A stretch of DNA of 64,000 nt from Fusobacterium gastrosuis (GCF_900095285.1 NZ_LT607734.1:1426001-1490000), one strand, 5' to 3'. Shown: positions 13,456 through 21,667, counted from the stretch's first letter. Numbers and translations are program-made. The notes: a model not told the origin generated them from the letters alone.

Positions 13456-14043
13456 TTATGCTTTTAAAATAATAGCTGGGTTTATTAGTTCATAAAGAGT
13501 TCCCCAACCATTTAGGAAAAAATTTATTTTCCCATTTTCTTCTATTGTACAGATTTTAGCTTTTTCTTCTGTTAAGTCTTCTAAAATTTCTATATTGCTA
13601 ATTATCTTACCTTTACTATACTCTGTCATAGTATCGTAGGTATAGTCATCTGTACATCTTTCCACTATTTTTACAATAGTTTTATTATGCTTTAGAATTT
13701 TTTCTAATGTCTTTTGTGTTATTTTTTTAGAAACTTCAATCTTCCCTTTATTCTCTTTAAAGAAAGGGTTAAATTTTATTTTTTCGTTTCTAATTTCTTC
13801 GAAACTACTAAAACAGTAGTCCGTAAATTGGTCAATATTTTCTATCTTTTCTAATTCTTTTTTCAAGTTATTAGCTGTTAAAAATCCTGTTTCTTCTGGA
13901 GCTTCTCTAAAAAAAGTAACTCCTGTTTTTAAGAACTGTATTTTTATGAAACCAGTTCTTATTTTTATTAATGTTTCAACATTTTCTATTTTTATATAAT
14001 TATCCCCTATTTCTATTTCTTCAAAATTTTTAATTATATTCAT
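13456..14043 (-). CDS. Hypothetical protein of the leftward cassette, shares a domain with the 14590-14898 product
   Basis: 195 residues, GGAGATG ribosome site. The N-terminal ~100 residues (beta-rich, NYIKIENVETLIKIRTGFIK) are unrecognised. Residues ~105-150 (KKITQKTLEKILKHNKTIVK, then DDYTYDTMTEYSKGKI) match the same stretch in the 102-residue protein encoded upstream in the cassette. Both genes are preceded by the same inverted-repeat/small-RNA element. Function unknown; a paralogous pair that has diverged in architecture. Confidence 0.6.
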   Translation of the reverse strand: MNIIKNFEEIEIGDNYIKIENVETLIKIRTGFIKIQFLKTGVTFFREAPEETGFLTANNLKKELEKIENIDQFTDYCFSSFEEIRNEKIKFNPFFKENKGKIEVSKKITQKTLEKILKHNKTIVKIVERCTDDYTYDTMTEYSKGKIISNIEILEDLTEEKAKICTIEENGKINFFLNGWGTLYELINPAIILKA

Positions 14044-14064
14044 TTTATCATCTCCTATTTTTTA

Positions 14065-14093
14065 TTGATTTTTTATATAAGAAGTGATAAAAT
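14065..14093 (+). promoter_or_regulatory. Promoter of small RNA 1
   Basis: TTGATT (14065-14070), 17 nt, TAAAAT (14088-14093). The same TTGATT-17-TAWAAT arrangement occurs at 14929-14957 in the sister element. Confidence 0.55.
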
Positions 14094-14122
14094 CTATTTG
14101 TCGTTGTGATTCTATCACTTCT
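14080..14122. repeat. Inverted repeat element 1
   Basis: AGAAGTGATA (14080-14089) and TATCACTTCT (14113-14122) are perfect 10-bp arms around a centre containing TTTGTCG. The left arm overlaps the small-RNA -10 region; a dual operator or RNA stem is possible. Element 2 (14944-14981) is its counterpart. Confidence 0.6.
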
Positions 14123-14160
14123 AAAGAGTCTAACTATTCGCAGTAGCTGGCTCTTTTTTT
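14098..14160 (+). ncRNA. Predicted small RNA 1 (~60 nt) with intrinsic terminator
   Basis: Bounded by the promoter above and a strong terminator: AAAGAGTC (14123-14130) pairs with GGCTCTTT (8 bp with one G-U), followed by TTTTTTT to 14160. There is no open frame inside. It is transcribed divergently from, and overlapping, the 5' region of the leftward gene ending at 13456, and stops just short of the next leftward gene's stop codon. Confidence 0.5.
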
Positions 14161-14166
14161 ATTTTT

Positions 14167-14559
14167 TTATTTATTATATTCTTTTTCTAGTTCGAACATT
14201 TGTTCGAAACTAATTACAGTTTCTAATCCTGCATAGTTAGAGAAATCCTCTCTAACTCTTTCTTCTCCACAGTCAACAGACCCTTTATATCCGTCGGCTA
14301 GCATTTCTTCGCTAACTTCTCTCCAGTCAGCGTATAATTTTTTTAAATTTGTCATTTTTTCCTCCCTATTTTTTATTAGAGTTTTAAACTCTTCTAATTC
14401 TTTAATAGTTGTAAATTCTCTTATATATCTCTTTGCGTTACTACGCATAGAGTTAATATTTTTTACTTTTTTTGCTTCTGGGTTTTTTGACAAATAAAGC
14501 TCATTAGCTTTTTTTTGTCCCTCTGGGGTTTTGTACCCCTTTCTTTTTTTTGTTTCCAT
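14167..14559 (-). CDS. Hypothetical protein with a strong internal translation start
   Basis: 130 residues. The N-terminal half is basic (KKRKGYKTPEGQKKANELY, NSMRSNAKRYIREF) and resembles short phage proteins with a DNA-binding look; the C-terminal half is acidic (ADWREVSEEMLADGY, EQMFELEKEY). An in-frame ATG at 14355 is preceded by AGGGAGG six nt upstream, better than the site of the full-length start, so a second 62-residue product made from the acidic half alone is likely. Function unknown. Confidence 0.6.
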   Translation of the reverse strand: METKKRKGYKTPEGQKKANELYLSKNPEAKKVKNINSMRSNAKRYIREFTTIKELEEFKTLIKNREEKMTNLKKLYADWREVSEEMLADGYKGSVDCGEERVREDFSNYAGLETVISFEQMFELEKEYNK

Positions 14560-14589
14560 TTTTCCCCTTTCCTAGTAAGGGCATAGCCC

Positions 14590-14898
14590 CTATACTATCC
14601 ATTCTATATTTTCATTTATAATTGTATAATAATCGCTAGTTCCTATTAAAACATCTATTTCAGGTCTATCATAAACTTTATAAAATCTTGGTTGCTTTAT
14701 ATGAGATAAACAAGGCATCATTCTATTTAAGAAATCTTCTTTGTCAACTTCTCCTTCTCCGAACCCTGTACAAGCGTCATAATGATAATCACCTGTCAAT
14801 CTTTGTCTACAGTAAACTACTGTATTTTCATCCTTTAAAAGTTTTTTTAGTGTTGTTTTGCTCACTGTTTTAGTTTTGTTAATTGTTATTTTTTTCAT
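14590..14898 (-). CDS. Hypothetical protein sharing a domain with the 13456-14043 product
   Basis: 102 residues from the ATG at 14898 (AGGAG 8 nt upstream; a GTG three codons earlier is rejected). SKTTLKKLLKDENTVVYCRQ then GDYHYDACTGFGEGEV parallels the 195-residue protein (TLEKILKHNKTIVKIVE, DDYTYDTMTEYSKGKI). The remainder (MMPCLSHIKQPRFYKVYDRPE) is unique. Preceded by inverted-repeat element 2. Function unknown. Confidence 0.6.
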   Translation of the reverse strand: MKKITINKTKTVSKTTLKKLLKDENTVVYCRQRLTGDYHYDACTGFGEGEVDKEDFLNRMMPCLSHIKQPRFYKVYDRPEIDVLIGTSDYYTIINENIEWIV

Positions 14899-14928
14899 AA
14901 ATACCACTCCTTTTTTTTATTCAAAATA

Positions 14929-14957
14929 TTGATTTTTTTATCAAGAAGTGATATAAT
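14929..14957 (+). promoter_or_regulatory. Promoter of small RNA 2
   Basis: TTGATT (14929-14934), 17 nt, TATAAT (14952-14957); same geometry as the small RNA 1 promoter. A hairpin CCCCAA/TTGGGG (14988-15003) follows, but with a poor T-run, so the transcript may read on antisense to the 21-residue peptide mRNA. Confidence 0.5.
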
Positions 14958-14981
14958 TAATTGTCGAGGTATATCACTTTT
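14944..14981. repeat. Inverted repeat element 2
   Basis: AGAAGTGATAT (14944-14954) against ATATCACTTTT (14971-14981), nearly perfect arms around TTAATTGTCGAGGT. Shares arms and the TTGTCG centre with element 1. Confidence 0.6.
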
Positions 14982-15013
14982 GATATTCCCCAAAGGGTTG
15001 GGGGGTTTAGAAT

Positions 15014-15079
15014 TTACTTCTTATTTATTGTTATCGTTAGTGTCCAGCTCCCGACTACAATCTTAAGTTGTATCTTCAT
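15014..15079 (-). CDS. 21-residue peptide, leader or toxin-like
   Basis: ATG (complement 15079) directly follows the very strong ribosome site AGGGGGTGATTTT. The peptide is MKIQLKIVVGSWTLTITINK plus K, alternating and beta-like rather than a membrane helix. It is the first frame after a consensus leftward promoter with a 20-bp palindromic operator. It could be a leader, a type I toxin-like peptide or a regulator; no homologue recognised. Confidence 0.4.
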   Translation of the reverse strand: MKIQLKIVVGSWTLTITINKK

Positions 15080-15110
15080 AAAATCACCCCCTTGCTCTCG
15101 AGGTACTTTA

Positions 15111-15139
15111 ATGATAACATAAGTTTAAACTTATGTCAA
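15111..15139 (-). promoter_or_regulatory. Leftward cassette promoter spanned by a 20-bp palindrome
   Basis: Leftward TTGACA (15139-15134), 17 nt, TATCAT (15116-15111). The perfect palindrome ACATAAGTTTAAACTTATGT (15117-15136) fills the spacer, an ideal repressor operator. It is unlike the CI operators, so a different regulator is expected. Confidence 0.7.
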
Positions 15140-15279
15140 TATTTTTTTTATTTTTTTCTAAAACTATCAATTTTATATTGAAAATAAAAGAAAAAATAAA
15201 GATAAAATTTTTTTAAAAAATTACAATTTAATAATAAAAGTCTAAATTTTAAGAAGATAATTTAAAAAAATTATGTAAG

Positions 15280-15337
15280 AAGGACTATAAGAATTTATTA
15301 GGAATAATCCTAGTAGATTTTTATAGTCCTTTTTTTG
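15280..15337 (+). terminator. Large terminator-like hairpin before the packaging genes
   Basis: AAGGACTATAA (15280-15290) / TTATAGTCCTT (15321-15331) with an inner TAGGA/TCCTA hairpin and a seven-T run. No rightward gene lies just upstream, so it may insulate or attenuate late transcription. The AT-rich 15140-15279 shows nothing else. Confidence 0.65.
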
Positions 15338-15377
15338 TTTTATTCGGCAAAAAAATAAAAGGGGGTGGCTGTATGTA

Positions 15378-16010
15378 ATGGATAAGAAAAATACAAGATT
15401 AGAAGTATATAAGTTAATAGAGATAGGCAAGACAAGTAAAGAGATAGCAGAAGAATTAAAGATATCTTTAAGAACTGCACAGACTTATATAAAAGAACAC
15501 AGGAACATACAGACGCAAAACGCAAATAAAACGCAAGACGCAAGAGAAAATAAAAAACGCAAAGAAATTGCAAAGGCAAAAATAATAACAGGAGCAAGCA
15601 TTAAAGAAGCAACGGCAGAAGTTGGCATAGGAATAGATGTAGGTCTTAAATTAAGCAGTAGAGAGAATCTACAACAAAGCCAAAGAGAGTTTTTACAAAG
15701 CTTAAGAGCTGGAGAAATAGAAAGAATTAAACAGAATAAATTAGACAGACTACATTTAAACACTAGATTTAAAGATAGTTTGTACAAATGCGGAGCGAGT
15801 AAACAAATGCAAGAGATGTTATTGTTAAACGAAAAAACAGAACAGGAAATACTAGAATTAAGCCGACTAGAGAGATTAGAACGGTTCGAGTTTGATAAGG
15901 AAATCTACACAAACAAGCTCAAAATCGATGTTCTAGAGAAGATAAAAACGATGACAGATGAGGAATTAAAGCATTTAATAGAGTATATGGAGAGTAAAGC
16001 ACAGAGTTAA
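15378..16010 (+). CDS. terS: Terminase small subunit-like protein
   Basis: 210 residues, strong GGGGGTGG site. An N-terminal helix-turn-helix (LIEIGKTSKEIAEELKISLR, residues ~12-31) is the DNA-recognition type used by small terminases; the middle is basic and helical and the C-terminus is an acidic helical region (TDEELKHLIEYMESK). It immediately precedes the large terminase. Family assignment rests on position and the helix-turn-helix; the rest is diverged. It would mark phage DNA for packaging. Confidence 0.65.
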   Translation: MDKKNTRLEVYKLIEIGKTSKEIAEELKISLRTAQTYIKEHRNIQTQNANKTQDARENKKRKEIAKAKIITGASIKEATAEVGIGIDVGLKLSSRENLQQSQREFLQSLRAGEIERIKQNKLDRLHLNTRFKDSLYKCGASKQMQEMLLLNEKTEQEILELSRLERLERFEFDKEIYTNKLKIDVLEKIKTMTDEELKHLIEYMESKAQS

Positions 16011-16086
16011 AGTGTAAAGTAAGAGTAAACAAAATGCTAAAAATTACCGAGAAAATAAAAATATTTGTAAAGCAGGAGTGAACAAA

Positions 16087-17472
16087 ATGGGAGCTTTAGA
16101 GTTATTAAAAAATGAGTTAGACAGAAGAAAAAAAGAGAGATTAAAGCATTTTACTTTTAAAGCTAGAGCATACCAAAGGGAAATTATAGATATATTTAAA
16201 GCTGGAACTTATAATTTCTTCTTAATTTGTTGGGCTAGAAGATTGGGGAAAGATTTATTAGCTTTTAGCCTAGCATGTGAACAATGCTTAAACAAAGAAA
16301 ATACAGTAGTTTACTATATTTTCCCAACTATGAAACAAGGGAAAATGATGATTTTAGACGGATTTACGAACAATAAAAAAAGAATAATAGAAGAAGTGGT
16401 AAGTGTGGAATGCTTACTATTACCAGAGAAGAATGGTAAATTGTACCATTCCGATAATTCTTTAAGGTTTAAAAATGGTTCTGTAATTTATTTTGTTGGG
16501 GCACAAGACGCAACGGATAAAGTGGGTGGGAACCTAGATTTATTAGTAATTTCCGAAATGGCGTTAATTAAGAATACAGAAGTTTTAACATATCTAATAC
16601 CATCTATTACAAATATTAATGGGAAAATTTTGCTTGTAAGTACTCCAAGATTTGCAAGTTATTTTAATACAATGCTAGAAGATACAGAAAATAATAGTTT
16701 GTGGTATAAAAGTATCTTAAAAGCTACGGATAAAAAGGCAGTAGACGATAACGGGATTGCAGTATGGACAGATAAGAAGCTAGAACAGGCTAGAAAATTG
16801 ATGTCTATGGAGAAATTTGAGCAAGAGTATTTGTGTAATACGGATATAGCAAACGAACTATCTATATACGCAAAATCTCTTAGGGTTGCTACTTATGTGG
16901 ATAATTTTAAAAACGGTACTTTATACATAAGTTTTGACTTAGGAATTAACGACAGTACGGCACTTACATTTGTTATGGATAATACTGTAATACACCACTA
17001 CAAAGCAGTAGGAGAAGCAACACAGCATTATATAAGCTATATAGAAAGGTTTATTAAAGAAAAAAATATAAATAAAAACAATGTAATGTTGATTCTACCA
17101 CATGACGCAAACAACAGAATTGATTACGCTACACATTTAACGAGCAGACGCAAGATGTACGCAGAGGCAGGATTTAAGCTATTTGTGTTAAAAGCACATA
17201 GTGTTAATAAAACGATAGAACTTACAAGATACGCAATACAACAAGGAAAGATTAAATTTCTTAATAATACCAATGTAAAAGATATGGTAAAGCTGATGAA
17301 GCAATACGAATATAAAGAGAATGCAGATGGGGAAAATATGCTAATTCCTGTACATGGTAAGGGAATGAGTGCTAGTAATACATGTGATAGCTTGGAATAT
17401 TATTGCATTTATGCATTTTTAGAAGAGTACAGAAGAAAAGAAAAAGAACTATTTAAAGTAATAAGCGTATAA
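16087..17472 (+). CDS. terL: Terminase large subunit
   Basis: 461 residues from the ATG at 16087 (AGGAG 8 nt upstream; a GTG three codons earlier overlaps the site). The ATPase half has a Walker A-like CWARRLGKDLLAF (residues ~45-57), Walker B DLLVISEMAL and a coupling motif LLVSTPRFA. The nuclease half has YISFDLGINDSTALTF and MLILPHDANNRID, acidic residues of an RNase H-like fold. It pumps DNA into proheads and cuts it. Overall size and order are normal for siphophages. Confidence 0.88.
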   Translation: MGALELLKNELDRRKKERLKHFTFKARAYQREIIDIFKAGTYNFFLICWARRLGKDLLAFSLACEQCLNKENTVVYYIFPTMKQGKMMILDGFTNNKKRIIEEVVSVECLLLPEKNGKLYHSDNSLRFKNGSVIYFVGAQDATDKVGGNLDLLVISEMALIKNTEVLTYLIPSITNINGKILLVSTPRFASYFNTMLEDTENNSLWYKSILKATDKKAVDDNGIAVWTDKKLEQARKLMSMEKFEQEYLCNTDIANELSIYAKSLRVATYVDNFKNGTLYISFDLGINDSTALTFVMDNTVIHHYKAVGEATQHYISYIERFIKEKNINKNNVMLILPHDANNRIDYATHLTSRRKMYAEAGFKLFVLKAHSVNKTIELTRYAIQQGKIKFLNNTNVKDMVKLMKQYEYKENADGENMLIPVHGKGMSASNTCDSLEYYCIYAFLEEYRRKEKELFKVISV

Positions 17473-17477
17473 AGGGG

Positions 17478-18620
17478 GTGGTTAAAATAGAACCTGTAAA
17501 AGTTGGAAAAGGGCAATTAATGGAACAATTGACCAAAGTTTTGTTTAATGAAATATCTGAAACTAACCTAAAATTGGATATTAGCACAACAGATGAAATG
17601 CTAAGAGATGTAGATATATCTAAGTTGGTAAATAAGATAAATAGAACTGTTGGAGCTAGAGAACTTGTGCTGTGGAGCGATAAGCCAGAACTATTAGGGA
17701 AAACTAAAGAGATACAAGCAAGATTTAATATAGTTAAGTTTAATAGAGTGTTTAAGCTTATGTTAAACGCTAGATATTACGGATATTCACTGTTTGAGAA
17801 AGTCTATAACGATGAATATTGCTTAACTTCTCTTGTACATATCCCGCAAAAGTTTGTGGTATACGACAATAAAGATGGTTGGTACATAAATGCGAGTAAT
17901 AAGAAAATCCCAATAGATAGAGATAAATATTTATTGTGCATACACGAACGAGATGTAGCAAATAAGCAAGGAAAGAGCGTTTTTGTAGATATATTACAAG
18001 CTTATACGGATAAGAAAATGTATTCTGGATTTATGCGTAATCTAGCTAAGAAATATGGGGAAGTAATTATATTCTTTGCTTACGACAGCTCTGAAAATGA
18101 AGAAGATATAAAGAAAAAAGCAGAAGAAGTTAAAAAAATGCAAGGTGGGGGAACTGTAATAGGAGTTCCAACATCTATGGGAGTATCTTTATCGGATAGC
18201 ATTTATTTACTGGATTTAAAAGACATAGACCCGAGTATATATACAAAATTGCACGATTGGGAATCGGAAAAGATTATGCAAAACTTACTCGGTGGAACTT
18301 TAACTATTAATAATGGTCAAGGTCGTGGAAGTTACGGGCTTGGAGAGATACATCAAGAAGCATTTGAAGAAGTGGTCAATGATTGCTGTAATTTTATAAC
18401 CGATAAACTGCAAGAATTGCTATATTACGATGGTTTATTTTTTGGATATGACCACAAAGATTTTTATTTTAAGTTAGAAAAAGTAAAAAATAGAGATGAA
18501 GAAATGGCGTATTTACATAAGCAAGAAGAATTAAAAGCTTTAAAAATAACTAATATTAAAGCAATGCAAGAAAGCAATATAAAAGATACAGATTTAAACG
18601 GTGGTGGCGATGTCGGATAA
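17478..18620 (+). CDS. Portal protein, Mu gp29-like (DUF935)
   Basis: 380 residues. SKLVNKINRTVGARELVLWS, RVFKLMLNARYYGYSLFEKV and PQKFVVYDNKDGWYI are typical of DUF935 portals; GGTLTINNGQGRGSYGLGEI matches the C-terminal region. The start is uncertain: GTG at 17478 overlaps the ribosome site and an ATG at 17520 is an alternative. It forms the dodecameric DNA entry ring. Together with the next two genes it indicates a Mu-like head-assembly block without Mu transposase in view. Confidence 0.82.
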   Translation: MVKIEPVKVGKGQLMEQLTKVLFNEISETNLKLDISTTDEMLRDVDISKLVNKINRTVGARELVLWSDKPELLGKTKEIQARFNIVKFNRVFKLMLNARYYGYSLFEKVYNDEYCLTSLVHIPQKFVVYDNKDGWYINASNKKIPIDRDKYLLCIHERDVANKQGKSVFVDILQAYTDKKMYSGFMRNLAKKYGEVIIFFAYDSSENEEDIKKKAEEVKKMQGGGTVIGVPTSMGVSLSDSIYLLDLKDIDPSIYTKLHDWESEKIMQNLLGGTLTINNGQGRGSYGLGEIHQEAFEEVVNDCCNFITDKLQELLYYDGLFFGYDHKDFYFKLEKVKNRDEEMAYLHKQEELKALKITNIKAMQESNIKDTDLNGGGDVG

Positions 18621-19083
18621 GTTAAATATAAAGATTAAGTTAGCAAAACAAATGAGAATAGCAACAAGACCATTGATGGAGGCTATAAGCAAGGATTTAA
18701 AAACTGTAATCGATGAAAGATTTAGAACTTCGACAGCTCCTGATGGCTCGCAATGGGCAGGAATAACGCATAGAACAGGGCGACCACTTTGGGTAACAGG
18801 AAAGCTAGCAAGAAGCTTTAAACGCTCTTATAACAAAGATAGAGCAGAGATAGGGACAAATGATATAAGAGCTAGGATACACAATTATGGGGGCGTTATA
18901 AAAGCTAAAAATAAACCATATCTACATTTTAAGATAGGTAATAGTTGGGTAAAGGTTAAGCAGGTAAAAATAAAAGCAAGACCATTTATAGGATTTAACC
19001 AACATATTATAAATAAGTACACACAAATGATTTCAGAATATTACGAAAAAGAAATTAATAAAAAAATAGGGGGTGCAGAGTGA
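18610..19083 (+). CDS. Virion morphogenesis protein, Mu gpG-like
   Basis: 157 residues from the ATG at 18610, overlapping the portal end. TSTAPDGSQWAGITHRTGRP, then LWVTGKLARSFKR and ARIHNYGGVI followed by ARPFIGF match the phage 'virion morphogenesis' family (Mu gpG type), thought to act in head-tail joining. Basic throughout. Ends in a GTGA overlap with the protease/scaffold gene. Confidence 0.8.
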   Translation: MSDKLNIKIKLAKQMRIATRPLMEAISKDLKTVIDERFRTSTAPDGSQWAGITHRTGRPLWVTGKLARSFKRSYNKDRAEIGTNDIRARIHNYGGVIKAKNKPYLHFKIGNSWVKVKQVKIKARPFIGFNQHIINKYTQMISEYYEKEINKKIGGAE

Positions 19084-19997
19084 AAAAAAGAATAAAAGTA
19101 TTTCAAGCTGGCAAGTATCCACAAGGTGAATTTGATATTGACAGAGTAAATAAAATCTTTGGAGATGTTAAAAGTACAGATGGAATATATGCCCATACAA
19201 GCAAATGGCTTGAAAAAGGGGAGAAACCACTTAATATTGGAGAATTCAGCAATTTTACCATTGAAAATGGAGTAGTTATGGCTGATTGCGAGTTTAATGA
19301 AAAAGGGGAAAGTTATTATAACGATGGAGTTATAAGAGGTGTATCGGTGGAGATACAAGGAGATAGCTTAGGGAAAATAGCGTTATTACCTATTGGAGTT
19401 AAGCCAGCAGTCGCAGGAGCTGAATTTGAAGAACAAGAGGGAGCATATTTAGATTTTGAAGAGTTTGAAGAAGAAAAAGGGGGTAAAGTAATGGATTTAA
19501 CAGCAATCTTAGAAGCTATTAAAACAATGTCTTTAGATGACAGAACAGCTATTATAAATGCTGTATTTGGTAGCTTAACAAATGATGAAAAAGATGGAAT
19601 AAGACAACTTTACTGGGCAGATTTTGAGAAAAAAGAACCAGTAAAAGTAAAAACAGAAGCTGAAATTAGAGCAGAAATAACAAAAGAATTTGAATTAAAA
19701 ACTAAAGGTGAACAATTAAAAAATGCTATGAAAACAAAAATAATTCCAGCATTACAACCAATAGTTGAATTTGCTATCAATAAGGCTTTAACAGATGTAG
19801 AAACAGTTGAATTTGAAGAAAATGGAGAAAAGAAAAATATATCTTATTTTGAAAAAATAGAAAAAGATATAAATTCTTTACCTAATGCAACAAATTTTAA
19901 ATCAGATTCAAAGGATTTTGAGTTTGAAGAACCAGAAGAAAATATTATAGAAAAAACCAGAAAAGAAACAGAAAAATTATTAGGGGGTAAAAAATGA
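19080..19997 (+). CDS. Prohead protease/scaffold, Mu gpI-like
   Basis: 305 residues, GTG start overlapping the previous stop. The N-terminal half (FQAGKYPQGEFDIDRV, IGEFSNFTIENGVVMADCEF, GVSVEIQGD) resembles Mu gpI-type proteases. The C-terminal half is a long charged helix (AEIRAEITKEFELKTKG) like a fused scaffold. Catalytic residues were not placed with confidence. It is directly upstream of decoration and capsid genes, as expected for prohead maturation. Confidence 0.65.
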   Translation: MKKRIKVFQAGKYPQGEFDIDRVNKIFGDVKSTDGIYAHTSKWLEKGEKPLNIGEFSNFTIENGVVMADCEFNEKGESYYNDGVIRGVSVEIQGDSLGKIALLPIGVKPAVAGAEFEEQEGAYLDFEEFEEEKGGKVMDLTAILEAIKTMSLDDRTAIINAVFGSLTNDEKDGIRQLYWADFEKKEPVKVKTEAEIRAEITKEFELKTKGEQLKNAMKTKIIPALQPIVEFAINKALTDVETVEFEENGEKKNISYFEKIEKDINSLPNATNFKSDSKDFEFEEPEENIIEKTRKETEKLLGGKK

Positions 19998-20329
19998 TGT
20001 TTAAGAGAGAAAACTTTGAAAAAAAAGGTATTGTAAGAGATGAAAAGTCAATAGCTGGTGTAGTTGATAAAACTGCCAAAAAAATTGAATTTGCTGAAGT
20101 ATTGGCATATAACCATACTACTAAAAAATGGGTTAAATATGTTAAAGAAACCCACAATACAGGAGCTTTTCTATTAGGAGTAGCAAAAGATGAAATTGAT
20201 GTTACTTCGGCAGATAAAACTATAGCTATATTAGTTAGAGGTGAAGTAGCTAGAGTTGATGTAAAAGCGGTTGAAAGCGATGAAGCGTTATATAGTTTAT
20301 TAGCAAGACAAGGATTATTTTTAGTTTAA
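19994..20329 (+). CDS. Capsid decoration protein-like
   Basis: 111 residues, ATGA overlap with the protease gene. The segments VDKTAKKIEFAEVLAYNHTT, GVAKDEIDVTS and ILVRGEVARVDVKAVE fit the beta-rich decoration-protein (lambda gpD-like) pattern. Position between protease/scaffold and major capsid is the usual one. Confidence 0.65.
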   Translation: MMFKRENFEKKGIVRDEKSIAGVVDKTAKKIEFAEVLAYNHTTKKWVKYVKETHNTGAFLLGVAKDEIDVTSADKTIAILVRGEVARVDVKAVESDEALYSLLARQGLFLV

Positions 20330-20349
20330 GAATTTAAGGGGGTAAAAAA

Positions 20350-21318
20350 ATGGCATTAACACAAAAACAACAAGAATTTATAGGAGTATACGGAGCAGTA
20401 GAAGCACCAAAAACACCATTTTACAATTATTTTATAGACGCAAAACAACCACATTTAGCATTATCAAATTCTATAAGAGTAGATGAAGTAGTAACAGGTA
20501 TGTCAAAAGCTGGAATTATTCCGAGAGGAGCGGAAGTTCCTGCAATTAAAGTTAATGGACATAGCACAGTTACAGTTGAACCAAATATTATAGGTGGGTC
20601 TGTTGGAATATCTGCATTAGATAGTATAAACGCAGAAGCTGGAGAATTGGTTGTGGTAAATGGACAAGCGATGAAATCTAAAGATTTTGATAGATTACAA
20701 AAAATAAAAGAAATTAAGGCAAGTATAGAAAATACCAAAGAGGATATGGCGGCAAGAGTATTTATAACTGGTAAAGTTAAAGATTTAAACGGAAACGATG
20801 TTGACTTAGGGTTGAAAAATATTGAAAGCAAAACCAAAGGAACAGCTCAATGGACTTCTGTTTTAACAAATTTAGTTATGGAATATTATCAAAAAAATAA
20901 AAAATATCCAGATAAAGTGGTTGTAGGAGCAAAAGTGGCAGATAGCATTATCGCTGAAATAAATAGCTCTCAAACTCCACAATTCACATCTAAAGTAAAT
21001 TTAGTTGATGGTGGAATAAGAATTGAATTAGCTGGATTCGTTTTGCCGATAGAAACATTCCCAGCAAATGATATAGGCGAAGATACTTCAACAAAGGTAA
21101 CTTTATATCAAAAATTATGTCTAGTTCCTGTTTTTGCAGGTCTTGAATATATAGGAACAACAGGAAGTTGTGAAATGGTAAGAGGAGATATTATTATCGA
21201 CCAAGAAGAACCAAACAAACAAACTGGACAAACTAAATTATTTGGTAAATCTGCCCCATTCCCATTAATTATATTGCCAAATTTATTTAGAAGATATAAC
21301 TTCACTGACTTAGCTTAA
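20350..21318 (+). CDS. Major capsid protein, lambda gpE-like
   Basis: 322 residues, AAGGGGG site. IIPRGAEVPAIKVNGHSTVT, VEPNIIGGSVGISALDSINA, RLQKIKEIKASIENTKED and the ending LPNLFRRYNF fit the gpE-type major capsid family (HK97 fold). It forms the icosahedral shell. Gene order (decoration, capsid, connector) supports the call. Confidence 0.82.
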   Translation: MALTQKQQEFIGVYGAVEAPKTPFYNYFIDAKQPHLALSNSIRVDEVVTGMSKAGIIPRGAEVPAIKVNGHSTVTVEPNIIGGSVGISALDSINAEAGELVVVNGQAMKSKDFDRLQKIKEIKASIENTKEDMAARVFITGKVKDLNGNDVDLGLKNIESKTKGTAQWTSVLTNLVMEYYQKNKKYPDKVVVGAKVADSIIAEINSSQTPQFTSKVNLVDGGIRIELAGFVLPIETFPANDIGEDTSTKVTLYQKLCLVPVFAGLEYIGTTGSCEMVRGDIIIDQEEPNKQTGQTKLFGKSAPFPLIILPNLFRRYNFTDLA

Positions 21319-21334
21319 TTAGGGGGCTTAGCTT

Positions 21335-21667
21335 ATGGATATAACAAAATATTCTATAAGAATAAGAAAATTCCTAAAGCAAGAGTATGAAAGTGAAGAA
21401 AATGCAGAAGAGGCTTTAAAGAAATTTAAAGAAGAGGGGAAAAACATTATAACAGCATTAAATATTAAATATGATGATAGATATGATGTTTTCCTTGACC
21501 TCTATGCAGAATACAAGATTTATTCGGCAATGGGAGATGAAAAAATAGCTAATATTAAATTAGAAAATTTCAACAAATTATTAAAAAGTTTTTCGTCAGT
21601 AATTAGTGTAAAAAAAGAAGTTCAAGAAACTATAAAACAAAAAGGAATGATGATTTTCAATGATTAA
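21335..21667 (+). CDS. Head-tail connector-like protein
   Basis: 110 residues, mostly helical (RIRKFLKQEYESEENAEEAL, KKEVQETIKQKG), AGGGGG site. By place after the capsid gene and by size it is probably a head completion/connector adaptor (gp6/gp15-like). No motif decides this. Its end overlaps the next start by 8 nt. Confidence 0.5.
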   Translation: MDITKYSIRIRKFLKQEYESEENAEEALKKFKEEGKNIITALNIKYDDRYDVFLDLYAEYKIYSAMGDEKIANIKLENFNKLLKSFSSVISVKKEVQETIKQKGMMIFND

